A stretch of DNA of 64,000 nt, taken from contig JAJSPD010000001.1 of the NCBI GenBank assembly GCA_021307315.1, forward strand, positions 1,178,001-1,242,000. Reading direction: 5' to 3'. The notes under the pieces are model-generated. The model was given only the letters and a program-made list of their open reading frames with translations, did no database searches and was not told the origin of the DNA. The translations under genes were made by a program, and so were the position numbers. The number at the start of each line of letters is the position of its first letter. The stretch's first letter is position 1. The stretch comes from Bisporella sp. PMI_857. Lineage: Eukaryota; Ascomycota; Leotiomycetes; Helotiales; Helotiaceae. Of this stretch, positions 46,505-57,628 are shown piece after piece.

Positions 46505-47481
46505 TCACCACTGGATAGGTCCAGGGCAGAATTTGTTGATAAGATTCATATAGTATGGCTGGCATCAAAGTCAGCATGCTCTTCCAAATATACTTAGAAT
46601 AAGACAAGGCATACCTTCAGGTCTTCCACACTTGGTGGAACCTCATCACTCTTACTGTATAAATCGTATGGATTGAAAGCCCGCACGGCCGCCAGTAAGT
46701 CCTCATCCCCTTCCTTCATAAACTGCATATACCCACCTTTGCTGTGCCACGGATAAAAGCTATGGAAACGGATCATCGCTAGTCCCTCTCTCGGAATAGA
46801 ACTTTGATTCTTCATCACCAAATATAGATACTCATCGTGTCCCCAGGAGATCATCAGATTCTCAATCCCACATCCTGGCGTGTAAATGCCGTTCTCGGTT
46901 GAGTAAATGGGATCCTGGGAGTCAGGGTTGGCGGCGAAGGTGTGGTGCAGGATGTTAGATTCGTCGAATCGGCAGCCGACGGGGAAGGTGTCGCCAACTA
47001 CGTCCCAGGTGCCTTCGCTGCCGTAGAAGAAGAGTAATTTCCCGAGGTCGTGGATGAGGCCTGTGAGTTGCATCCAATCGGGTTTACCATCTCTACGCAT
47101 CGCTTCTGCGGTCTGCAGGAGGTGCATGATTTGGCCTACGCTCGTGTCGGGATCGGAAGGATCAATCAGCTTGTCGAGCTTCTCCATGGCCTCCCAGACG
47201 GTCATCACGGGACGGTTCTGCTTGTTGTGGTGAAAGTTGTTTCGGGCGCGAAGATTGAATGCCACGGTTTGTTTTGCGTGTTGGGTTGCATATTCCTGCT
47301 TTACGTGCTCTGGAGTGGTGTCATCTTCGTATTGGCGAAAGGTCGTTTTGTCTTTATCGGCATCGAAAGTGGATTTTTCTGACATCTTTTTCTTGAGGAT
47401 GTTGACATCGTCAATGGCATCAGAGATGGTGTCTAGTTTGGCACCATCTCGTGGCTCGGGGTAGATAGCTGAGGGCGCCAT
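46505..47481 (-). CDS. MIOX: Myo-inositol oxygenase
   Basis: Two exons (46615-47481 and 46505-46558) encode 306 residues. It opens myo-inositol with O2 to D-glucuronate at a mixed-valent di-iron centre. Family ligands can be placed: His in MHLLQTAEAMR, the His-Asp pair in LTGLIHDLGKLLFF, His in ESNILHHTFAANP, His in ISWGHDEYLYLVM and the final Asp in FNPYDLYSK. The short second exon encodes PYYMNLINKFCPGPIQW, the conserved C-terminal helix and trailing W. The N-terminal 70 residues are variable as in other fungi. With the two dehydrogenases just upstream it completes a small sugar-acid catabolic island, though the genes are separately oriented. Confidence 0.96.
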
Positions 47482-49744
47482 CGTGTGGAACTTGTGTCTG
47501 AACTCAGGCGCTCTTGTATCGAAGAGGTTGTAGAAGAAGCGAGATCTTGTTGCAGATGTGAATGATTATGAGATCATAAGCTTGGAAAGGACCGCTAGTA
47601 ATAAAAATGTTTCGATACGAGATAAAAAGTGAAAGAGTATGAAGACTTGACAGGAAGAGGAGAGATAGCCTCTTCTATAAAAGCTGGAAAGTAGTGCGCT
47701 GTACATGGTACCGGCTCCGGGAGAGCCGTCTTGGATCTCAACATATCTTTAGTTTATTTTGGCAAGAATTGCGATTAGAAAGCGACTTAACGCATGGTCA
47801 CCTCGACGATGTGTAACCTAACAGGATGAAAAGTTGGTAAAAGAGGAGAAAACGTAGGTGAATGGTAGGGATCGAGTAATGGAAAGTTTGCCGATACAGA
47901 AGCTTTTTCAATTGCCGAGACCAAAACCGGGCAGATTCAGGGTCGGTCCATATTTGAGGTTCGGGGCCTTGCATGACATTGGCCTATAGGCGATAATTGC
48001 CATTTCGAGATCCTCCTGACCGATGCGGCGATATTTTGACGAAGTGGAAGTGGTGGAACAACTGGCGGATAAATGCTCGTTTTCTAGTACCCTGAACATA
48101 TCATGTCTTCTTTGGCAGTCATGTACTATTGTAGACATTGTACCGATGCTGTGTGATGCGATGTCAAGTCGACGCATGAAATGAAGAAGCGTAACAACTC
48201 ACCATATGCCCACCAGGAGAGATGATTTTGGATGAGCTGGATGGTCCTTTCTCGTCAAATGACATTGGCAAAGTGAATCAATAGGTTGATGGTCCGGGTA
48301 ACCCGTAGAAATTGGAAGTGATGCGGTGGACTCTTCCTCACGCCCGGCCAGGGGATTTATGAGATATGTATGCCGGTACCACAGAGCTTCGAGAGAGCAA
48401 GCTGAGTGGATGTACAGCAAGGAAAACCACTCCAAGCTAAAAGCATGCCAGGTAGGTCACGAACGTGGCAGTATTCTATATGGCATGGAAATGACGATGA
48501 AATTGGAGAAAGGCTCGTGACAACCGGAGATTCAGTTGTCATGATGGCCAAGTCCTAGATAAATTAAGGCTGCTTGAGATAGACTTTGTCACCGCTGAAA
48601 ATTGAGAATATGTTTAGCAAGGCATTAGGAACACCTTCAGCAATTACTCTCTTTGAAGACATCTATACTCTACTTTGAGCCTAAATTGATATCTGTATTT
48701 GAAGGCCGTGCGTTGGTCAAGGCTGGGGGGAGCCTTGATGCTAGAAAAGAACAGATCTGAAAAGGTAATGTAAACAGCAAGAAGACAAAGTTGGGGTATA
48801 CGCTCGGACGGATTACTTCATCGCATACAATATGTGTCGTGCTATAAGGTTAGTACAGCGACAATATATGAAAATCAAAATATTGTAGCATCTCGGGACT
48901 GTGTGCCAAAAAAAAACCTAACTTAAAAAAAAACCTTGGGAGTCGAAGAAGGCAGAGCTCGCAATCAACGAATTCCAGTCCGTTTTTCGCAGTTTGACTT
49001 ATGAAAGCTCTCAACTTACCAACTACATAATCTTGCTTTAAGAAGCGGTAGCTCGAAGAAAGCCGTTAAACCATATAAATGCAGAAAGATTATCGATGAC
49101 ACGTGATTGAGCGTGGCCACTTGGCAACCTGGAAATTGGATTGGAGATCCCCCAGATCTTTCTCGCTGTCAACGTTGTGCCCAGGAAAGCACGGCCTCTC
49201 CATTAACTATTTAATGCTCGCTCCAAATTGGTCTCGGCCATTAAAGTAGGTGCTCATGGGAGCTGGAGATTCTATGTGCTTCAAAATCTCACCTTCTGTA
49301 TCGTGAAACACAGCTTCGGTCGCCCAATTATAGTCCCGTGGTAGATGTGAGGGGTGCGACATGCACAGCATTAGAAACACAAACACTTGGTTTATTGTCA
49401 GCTTCATTGAAAATAACACTTCATCAACTAATTATTAGAACCTTTGCTCTCTGTGAGATCTTGCAGATGACTACTGTAGACAGCAAGTCCTACGCTCTTC
49501 TCATTGTTGACGACCCTGCAATCTAAAAGTGCCTCATTTCGATATCATTCGTCTCCAGTAAATCGGCGTTCGCAAGCCTGTCGATACGGCGAACCCCTGG
49601 GGCTGGGGCTTGGGGTGCAATATTTGGCAGTTCTCATACTCTCTGGTATGAGACTTTCATTGTCGCTGTCGCGTCGTTAAAGTTTTTCTATGCTCTGTCA
49701 CGTCTCTGCTTCCTTGCAGTCAATTCAGCCGTTGGTTCCATCCA
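47482..49744. other. Long intergenic region (about 2.3 kb)
   Basis: MIOX promoter on the left and KAR9 promoter on the right (a CT/TG-rich tract just before 49745). Several minus-strand ORFs (47908-48551) could be fragments of a small gene, but no coherent spliced reading was found. A CACGTG box lies at about 49100-49105. Confidence 0.4.
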
Positions 49745-52700
49745 ATGACCGGGTTTCGTGATGTACTCCCTATCAGCGCGCGATCGACCTCAAATTCCAG
49801 AGAAGCTGGACCCTGGTCAAATAATCTCCTGCACACCGTCGATATTACTTCAACAACATCTCAACCACAATCAGATCACGATCAACCTCAACCACGACAG
49901 CGAAAGCCTTCGCCGGGCTTAGCAGCACGATTGAAGGCTTTGGGGTTTGGGAAGGATTCTACTTCCAAGTCAACAAGTCCGTCTCGTTCAGCAGAGCGAA
50001 TTGGTCGGATTCCTGAGGACCAGATTCACAAGATTGATCAACTACATCGCGCAAGATCCGTAAACTTTGGCATACAACGGCGAGGCCGAGCGTGGAGCGG
50101 GGATCGGAGCAGCGGTTACCTAACACCACAGCATACTGGCGGAAGTTCTGGCGATTACACCTCAGCAGGTGATTCGCGGGTAGTGGAAGTAGGAACACGT
50201 CGCCGCCTGTCGGTGGCCAGTTCTGACAACTCAACCATGACTACACTTGCTGAGCAATCAGACGTGGACTCGCAGAAGTACAGGTTGCCCGAGCACACAA
50301 ACGGAAATGGCACCAAGGCAATGTCTGATACGAAACAAGCTCATATCGAAAGAGATATTTCCTTAGAGGGAACCGAATCACCACCTCCTCCCTTGCCCAA
50401 AGATACGCCTACAGATGGTACAACCCCCAGCGAATTTACGAGTGATGCCTCCTCATACTTCAACCCCTTTGGCCTACAGCGGGCCGGCTCGATATACACA
50501 CTCTCCCGAGTATCTTTTGCAAGCCAGCTAGCACAACTGACCTCCTTACAGCTGCCTGATGCAGAGTCCCTCTCTACGAAAGTGTCGGCTATACCTACCT
50601 CCAAGGCTGCTTCAAAAGCATTAATGGGAGCAGCGGAACAGATTCGAAGCTGGATATCAAAAGCCTCCGAAGTGGTATCTGGCCTCGACGGAGAAGACGA
50701 TGTGGAGTGGGCAGCAGCTGGCGGCAGAGAAGGGTTGGAAGAAGTGGACGGTGCCATAACGAGATTTGAAGAGCTGATCAATGTCTACGTTTCCGCAATC
50801 GAATCTTTACAAAGCCGGTCAGACATAGGAGAGGTTCCTCCGGATGAGTTGAAGAAAGTTGTCTTGCAGGTTGAAACTATTATATCAGAATGGGAGAAGA
50901 TAAGAATGACCTTGAAGGGCGTGAAGAACTCTGTGGTCATGGCTATGGAATGGGAAGAGTTATGGAACACTGTTCTGGGTGATATTGGTAGTGAAATGGA
51001 TATTTTGGCGCGATTAGTCTTTGAGATGGAGGAGAAACGACATAAATCTTTGATGGCCGAAGTGGGGGGTGATGGAGTTGACATCAACGAATTAGAGACC
51101 ATCGTGGAAGAGACACCACCAGCAAAAGTTAGATCAGAATCCACCAATCGATATAGTATGGCAGCAACATCCTTCCCGCTAAGCCCGAACTCTCCCCAAA
51201 CAGCAACGATGGCACAAGACGATTCGAGCCTTCTGGCCCTGTTCGCCCGAATGCAACCATTGAGAGCATCTCTTGATTTTCTCCCTATGAGATTATCTAC
51301 CTTCCATTCCAGAGCTGAGGAGATGTTCCCTACAGCGTGCGAGGAACTTGAGCTACGTCGAACTGGATTAGAGGCAAGCTGGAAAACCCTAGAAAAGGAT
51401 GCAGAGTCATTACGAAGGGAATTGGGTGAGGACCGCTGGGTGCTAGTCTTTCGGGGAGCAGGACGGCAAGCACAGAAGATGTATGAATCTGTGGAGCGCA
51501 GTCTCACTAAGCTTAAGGATGCGCTTGATAGTGGTGTTCATCTCAATAATCCTGCTACGATGGGAAAGAAGATTGAAAGTTATGAAGCCAAGAAAATGCA
51601 TTATGGCCCAGCAATTGAGCGAGTTTTGTCTATCATCGAAAAGGGTGTCAAAGATCGACTAACGGTCAATGGAGAAATTTTGCGACTGCACTCAGATATG
51701 CAACGAAAATGGGAAACGCTTAAGGAACGCATGCATGAGCTAGACGTAAGTTTAGAGGAAGTTCAAGCGGATAAGCGAAATCAACAGCTCAGGGACTCTA
51801 TCTCTAGCATGGTTTCCAATGACCGGTCAACACTTGGTAGCTTCAACGATACGCCTGGCAGTTCTCCAGCATCATCGGTTGTTATGACCGGAATAAGCAG
51901 AGAATTGGATCCATTGACCCCCGCAAAGAATGGTAAAGTCAGGTTTAGCAAGTCTAACCTGCCTCAGCCGGGCCGCAGCCGGAATGTTAGCGCTCCTACT
52001 TCCTTACCCCGGAAAGGGCTCACGAGCCGTTTGTCGAGCATAGGTGGTTCGTCTGACGGGACTTCTCCATCACCATCAAGGCAAAGCTCGGCTACGCCAA
52101 CTGGAAATCGATTACCGCGACCTTCTATACCTAGTTCTCTGGATGGTAGACCAAAATGGAATTCCAGTACCAATCTTTCTGGCACCGCAATCGGACATAA
52201 TTTCAAGCCGATGAGCCTTACGACTCCCAGTCCTTACGCCAGAAGCAAGCCTCCTTCCACGCACTCCAACCGATCGAACGGATCATCATCCATGATACCA
52301 CTGCGGTCGCCTCTGAGTCGGGAAAACACCGCAGAGAATTCATCTCCACCAGCCGAAACCACGCCATCTCGCCCTTCTAACTCGCGCTTATCCTTCCGAG
52401 ACAGGGTTTCTAGTCCTGGTCCCTATTCGCAACAGGTCCTATCACAATCATCTCCTTCCATACGTCCCCGAAATCTTACAACGCAGTCCTCAACGTCAAC
52501 ACTCACACCTATCGCAAATCGTCGAGCATCTCTCCAGCCCATTGCGAGTGATCCAACGCCTCTGACTCCACTATCTCAAGGCACTCGACCGACGAGCTCA
52601 CTTGCGGCAAATCGCCGAGTATCTCTCCAGCCAACTTCGAGCGATCCAAGTTCTCTGGTTCCACCAACTCGGACCACTCGGCCAGCGAGCTCACTCGCAG

Positions 52701-52861
52701 CCAACAGAAGAAGTAGTTTATTGCCTACCCCAAGAGGTAGGCAAGGTTCGAGTGTGACAGGAAGAGAGAGCCCCCAGGCTATTGCTGGTGCAGTTAGCGC
52801 GATGAAACTGGGAACCAGTGTTACAAGCACCGATAGCCAAGGCAAAAAGCCCTGGCGCTGA
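49745..52861 (+). CDS. KAR9: KAR9-family spindle-orientation protein
   Basis: A single exon of 1038 residues. The family recruits a myosin or cortical factor to microtubule plus ends and orients the spindle and nucleus, binding EB1/Bim1. The helical Kar9 core spans about residues 285-665, with WKTLEKDAESLRRELGEDRW then VLVFRGAGRQAQKMYESVER. The N-terminal 270 and C-terminal 380 residues are Ser/Thr/Pro/Arg-rich and disordered. A TSLP element (APTSLPRKG, about residue 755) fits the TxLP type used by Kar9 to bind EB1; this match is tentative. Three 31-residue repeats lie near the C-terminus. Filamentous fungal homologues share the same layout. Confidence 0.88.
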   Translation: MTGFRDVLPISARSTSNSREAGPWSNNLLHTVDITSTTSQPQSDHDQPQPRQRKPSPGLAARLKALGFGKDSTSKSTSPSRSAERIGRIPEDQIHKIDQLHRARSVNFGIQRRGRAWSGDRSSGYLTPQHTGGSSGDYTSAGDSRVVEVGTRRRLSVASSDNSTMTTLAEQSDVDSQKYRLPEHTNGNGTKAMSDTKQAHIERDISLEGTESPPPPLPKDTPTDGTTPSEFTSDASSYFNPFGLQRAGSIYTLSRVSFASQLAQLTSLQLPDAESLSTKVSAIPTSKAASKALMGAAEQIRSWISKASEVVSGLDGEDDVEWAAAGGREGLEEVDGAITRFEELINVYVSAIESLQSRSDIGEVPPDELKKVVLQVETIISEWEKIRMTLKGVKNSVVMAMEWEELWNTVLGDIGSEMDILARLVFEMEEKRHKSLMAEVGGDGVDINELETIVEETPPAKVRSESTNRYSMAATSFPLSPNSPQTATMAQDDSSLLALFARMQPLRASLDFLPMRLSTFHSRAEEMFPTACEELELRRTGLEASWKTLEKDAESLRRELGEDRWVLVFRGAGRQAQKMYESVERSLTKLKDALDSGVHLNNPATMGKKIESYEAKKMHYGPAIERVLSIIEKGVKDRLTVNGEILRLHSDMQRKWETLKERMHELDVSLEEVQADKRNQQLRDSISSMVSNDRSTLGSFNDTPGSSPASSVVMTGISRELDPLTPAKNGKVRFSKSNLPQPGRSRNVSAPTSLPRKGLTSRLSSIGGSSDGTSPSPSRQSSATPTGNRLPRPSIPSSLDGRPKWNSSTNLSGTAIGHNFKPMSLTTPSPYARSKPPSTHSNRSNGSSSMIPLRSPLSRENTAENSSPPAETTPSRPSNSRLSFRDRVSSPGPYSQQVLSQSSPSIRPRNLTTQSSTSTLTPIANRRASLQPIASDPTPLTPLSQGTRPTSSLAANRRVSLQPTSSDPSSLVPPTRTTRPASSLAANRRSSLLPTPRGRQGSSVTGRESPQAIAGAVSAMKLGTSVTSTDSQGKKPWR
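52514..52770 (+). repeat. Three 93-bp in-frame repeats in KAR9
   Basis: Copies start at about 52514, 52607 and 52700, spaced 93 bp or 31 codons. Each encodes a unit beginning ANRR then Ser and Leu-Gln/Leu-Pro, for example ANRRASLQPIASDP and ANRRVSLQPTSSDP. The third copy is more diverged and is cut short. The ANRR(A/V/S)SL core resembles a basophilic kinase site (R-R-x-S). Confidence 0.75.
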
Positions 52862-53503
52862 AGCGTTACTCATCTCTTAAATATACGCCGCAGAGCCGGT
52901 CTCCTCGATGGATATCTATGAGGTGGGCTTCCTGGGTCGAGGTCTGTGGTGTTGCAACCACTCCCATCGGATTTCAATTCTTCAAACATTTATAACTCAA
53001 ACCTCTACTTGCTCAGCGGTCAAACGTGAGCTAAGAGGCTTGAGCATATCTTCATCATTTTTAGCGATGCGTTTTAGGTTTAAGCTTTCTCAAAAGGATT
53101 TAGGGGAATAAGAGTCGAACCGAAAGCAAGAAGGCGTGATGTACAATATATATATAGCGAAGCGGGCATTGGTTGAGGAGAGAAAGCATGGTGTGGAGAT
53201 GATGATCGAGATACCAGATGCTGTGTATGATATGTTTTATTCAGAATGAGATACCCTTTCTGGCGCTAGATGGAAGCATTGCTTTATATTCCGAACTAAT
53301 AAGTGTTTCATATCCGTTGTACCGGGCTCAGCTCTACCATATACCATGACATTTATTTTCTTTGTTACTGTAAACATGCATGGTACTCGCTTTTTACCCC
53401 AGGTGCAGAGGCTAACAATGGAAATCGCCAGTATGCCGCCCATAATCAAATAAACACTTTCATAAATTGCATTGCTACTTTAGTATTTTGCATATCTAGA
53501 GGT
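52862..53503. other. Intergenic, converging 3' ends
   Basis: About 640 bp between KAR9 and the NRPS-like reductase. No supported gene. Confidence 0.45.
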
Positions 53504-56500
53504 CTAACTTATAGTTGTTGTATTATGCCATCGCCGCTGCAAACTCTCGATTATCTTGGTAATAAACTCACTTCTTGTCACATCAGGGACATTTCTAATA
53601 GCCGTGCTCTTTTTTCCGGTCTCCTCAGTCAAATACTCCAGGGCCCCCGTCGGGATCTTGCTCTGGTCACCGCCATATTTGCCCTCGAACCAGTCGAATA
53701 GCTTGATTGGGGGGTTCTTCACCGGATCGCGGCTTGAGCTGCGGAGTCTCTCCAGCCATGCTGACGACGAAAGCGTCTCAAATTTGAGGCCCGCTGCTGC
53801 AAGCGCCGGCAGCATATCGCGCGTCCAGTGGAATCGTGTCGGGTTCAGAACGTGGTAGACCAAATCTTTCTCGGAACTTTGGGTGCTGGTTTCTCGGCTT
53901 GGATCTGAGCTAATAGCATCTGTGAGCTCGAGGATAATCTCGGCTGCAACATCTACGGGCAGCCAGGTCATTTCCTGTATAGTCCATGAGTATTTTCTTT
54001 CTGTACTATTATGTATAGATGGCGCATAATACTGACCTCATCTAAAGCTGGTAGGGCACCGAGAGTCTCGGCTGTTTGGATCATTAAAGGAATACCCTCG
54101 GTCGTGTTCCATACTCCCTGCTTCGTATCACCTACCAGTTGACCAACACGCAAAACCCGTGCCGGCGCATGCGCAACTTTCGCTGCGTTCAGGACAATGT
54201 GCTCAGCGACATACTTGGAGCGTGCATAGCCCGTTTTCTGCGCAAAGGAAATATCCTTGACCGGTCCCTCTGGAACGACAGCAGGCTTAGGAGTTCCTCC
54301 TGCGGATGATACAGAGGAGCAGAAGTAGAAGCGAGCAGGTTCCGGAGTATCCGTATCGAGGCAGAATTGGATCAGGTTGTGCACGGCGCTGATGTGTTGG
54401 TCTTCAAAACTTTGCACAGAAATGTTGAAATTAACGGCCCAGGCGCTGTGGATAACGATTGTGAGCTTGGATCTGAGTTCCGAGAGTGCCGCATCGTCGA
54501 ATCCGAAATTTGCTTGGCTGAAATCAGATGGGAGGGCGACGATTTTGCTTTGCTCTTCGGATGAAATTTCAAGACCCCGGTTTTTCAAAGACGAGGCGAC
54601 TCTCTCGGTGGCGTCTGCGCTTGTTTTTGCTCGCACAGGTGCCCAGATGGCTTCTACGTTCGGAAGCCGGACAAGTTGCGCAAGAATATGTGCACCAAGA
54701 GCACCCGTAGTCCCGGATACTAACTGAAATAAAATTTGTTAGTATAACAGTCGCCAAAATATATCAGCTTAGGTGACTACTTACAATAGTTTCCCTTTCT
54801 GGTCTTGGCTGCTTTCCAGGAGACCGCTGTTGAAACGAAGAGTACTTTGTGATCAAGTTTCTCATCACCTGGAATTGGTTTTCAATTGCCTCGAGATCAC
54901 CAGTCCTCAAATTGACGAGATAACGGGCGAGCTCAGCCACGTTTCCTTTCTCATAGAGAATATTTTGACTGAGTTGTGCTTGTCGGCCACCTAAATCAAG
55001 TTGAGATTTGATGATATTCCATAACTTGATGCATTGAAGACTGTCGATGCCGAATGCAAAGAAGTCGACTTCCCTGGACTTGAGATCAACTCCCAAATCC
55101 TCGCGGAACTTTCTGAGTAGATAGTGCTCTAGTTCGGGTACCTCCATGACCAAGGTACCCGCTTCTCCATTCTCGAATTTTTCGTATGCGGCATCGATCT
55201 CAGGCTTGAATTGACTGTATAATTGAGCACGGATAAAGGTGCCTTTATCGGTCTGGGGGTAATTTGTTTCGAAAGGAACAACCACAACAAGTTCTTTGGG
55301 AATGCGAGAAAATGTCTCGGCTCGAGCGTTCGCTGCCTCAACAGCAGGCCAGACTGCTTCAATGAATCCTTCATCTGAAAGATGGGATGCGCTCTCGGCT
55401 CGAAAAAGTAGAAGCCCAGGCACACTTCGCTCTGCTCCGAAAACAGCAACTTCTTTTACATAATTCTCAGTCCGAATTTTGCCTTCGATGGGTATCGGAA
55501 GAACCTTCTCGCCATTAACTAGAGTGAGACGATCGTCAAGTCTGCTGAGATATCTCCACATATTGACGTGCTCTGGATGTGGTGTGAAGAGATCTCTTGT
55601 GCGGAAGGAGTTTGGAGGGTCTTGGGAGTTGACGGTGCTCTTTGATGTCAGACCATCCAGTGCAACACACTCGTAAACTCCAGGGGCGATTTCGTCCATC
55701 CATACATATTGCTTAACTGGAGGAAGGACACGTAAGTAATTCCAATAGTTGTCCCCAGGTGGACGGGCAGAGGTCATGAGACGACCTGTCTCTGTGCTAT
55801 GGCATTCATTAATACCTAAGATAAGAGCTTGGGACTGCTTGACTTACGCTCCATAGTTTGCACATAAATTGACACCATTCTTAACAAGACGGTCTCCCAG
55901 ATCATCAGGACAGCTACTTCCAGCAAACAAGACGGTCTTGATCTGGGCCAGACACTGCACGCCTTCTTCAGACTCTGCAAAGAGCTTGAGCACGTACGGG
56001 ACACAGTGGAGTAATTCCGGTTGCACATATCGAACCATGGAGATCACACCCTGGTTGGTCAAGGGAAGAGCGTAATTACGGAGGTAGATTGTCTTTTTGG
56101 AGTAAATTGATCGGAATACCTCATAGAGCCCGTGGCTGTGAAATAGAGGCGACGTCAAAAGAGAGGTCATGCCAAGGTTGCTTCCAAAAACACCTATGCA
56201 ATTGCGGTGGGAGAGAAAGATCGGCTTGGGTAGCCCAGTCGAGCCGGAGGAGTGTATGATGAAACCGATCTTCTCAGTTTCCTTTCTGGCGTCGTAACTT
56301 CTCAGGAATACAGGAGCATCCGTTACAAAGTAGTCCTCTCGGTCGAGAACTGGAAACAATGTAAGCGATCTCTTCTGTTGAACTTCGGCCAATACTGGAT
56401 GGAAGGCTTCCTGGGTCACGACAGTGTTGCATCCTGACATTTCAAGAAGTTGAAGGAGTGCGGGAGCTGCGAGTCGAGTGGAAAGAAAGAAGACAGCATA

Positions 56501-56912
56501 TCCCATACGACTGAGGCCTAATAACGTTACGATCACATTAAAACTGGATTGGGCGAGAATAGAAACAACCGGTGCCTTTTCCAGTGATGAGTCCTGAACG
56601 AAAAATCACTAGTTAGCACTGTATGGCGATGGGGCCCTAAAGAATCGGATATGCTATACACACCACGGGATTCAATCCTAGAGTCTGAAACCTAAGTACC
56701 GCAGCATCTACATATCGATCTAATGCACGAGCACCGTGCTCCTCGAAATCTATAAGGCCATTCCGTGGGTAGCCAATCAGAGGGAAATCATTTAACTCCT
56801 CTGCACGATGCCTGATGAGCTCATCTATAGTGGCATGAGATCGTTCCGGCTTAGAATTGAGTGGAAATCCAGAAGCCGTTGCCTCTTGGGTGACGGTTTG
56901 CGTAGCAGACAT
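53504..56912 (-). CDS. NRPS-like adenylate-forming reductase (A-T-R)
   Basis: Five exons (56664-56912, 55848-56593, 54785-55796, 54037-54723, 53504-53974) sum to 3165 bp, 1054 residues. The adenylation domain shows the A3 loop IIHSSGSTGLPKP (about 197) and A5 NYGATETGRLM, which needs the second intron removed. A carrier domain carries the phosphopantetheine serine in FFAFGIDSLQCIKLW (about 583). The reductase domain starts LVSGTTGALGAHIL (about 670) and has YARSK (about 836). No condensation domain is present. Such A-T-R enzymes activate a carboxylic acid, thioester-bind it and reduce it to an aldehyde with NADPH. The acid (aryl or amino acid) cannot be read off. It is divergent from an MFS permease, with a Zn2Cys6 regulator beyond, consistent with a small biosynthetic cluster. 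Confidence 0.93.
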
Positions 56913-57628
56913 AGTATAGTGATTGAATAACGGTCAAGTGTATAGATAGAAGGGAGAGCCAAGAGAGTTCCCTGTGACAATTTTATATCTGACTAGGGCC
57001 GAATGCCTTTCTTCAGTACGTCCTAAGTTCCATAAGCTCGGGATGTACATACAAGTGGGACAGGGAGGGCCGTATGCTGCAGACTTACTTGGAAGGCTAC
57101 AGTTCGGCGACGGAGTTTAATTCTACCTCCTATCAGAATGCAGCACCTACTATATTACACTGAAATTCATGATTATCTTGCTTAAGTATGCGTTGACAAC
57201 ACTTCTCATTTTCCGCCTCTCCCACGGCTATGTTCTACCTTTTCCGAGTCTGCGCAGTGCGTTCTGACCTTTTCCGCCCCACCAATTCCCCCCCGCATCC
57301 ACTCTCCACATATGGTAGGTCGACGATCCCCAAGTCAAGACTTAGGAAGCTTACATTATGGCCACTAACAGCTCTTCCCCATGGGGTTACGCAGGGTAAA
57401 CATTTTATGCCTCTGGTTTAATCCATGTATAGATGGCAGACAACGTCGTAGACAAGCTATGACCAGTCAGCAGCCCCTCAACGCATCCTCACTAAGAAAT
57501 GTACATAAAGGCGAGATTAGCTTTCCTTGAATTTTGCAAAATATCCCAGAAATATTCTTTCTCCCTCCCTCTCCTCTCTCCGGTCTTTTTTCTGCCACAC
57601 GAGTATTCGTTCTGCTTATAACTTCAAT
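56913..57628. promoter_or_regulatory. Divergent promoter between reductase and MFS transporter genes
   Basis: About 715 bp between start codons. CGG-containing triplets occur, but I could not identify a clear paired site for the nearby Zn2Cys6 protein. The pyrimidine-rich tract at about 57550-57600 is the MFS leader. Confidence 0.4.

Noticed and set aside
47908..48551. Several overlapping minus-strand ORFs that might form a small spliced gene
   Set aside because: No pair of splice sites gave a coherent protein with recognisable features.
48905..48940. Two A-runs followed by CCT in close succession
   Set aside because: Too short and low in complexity to be called a meaningful repeat.
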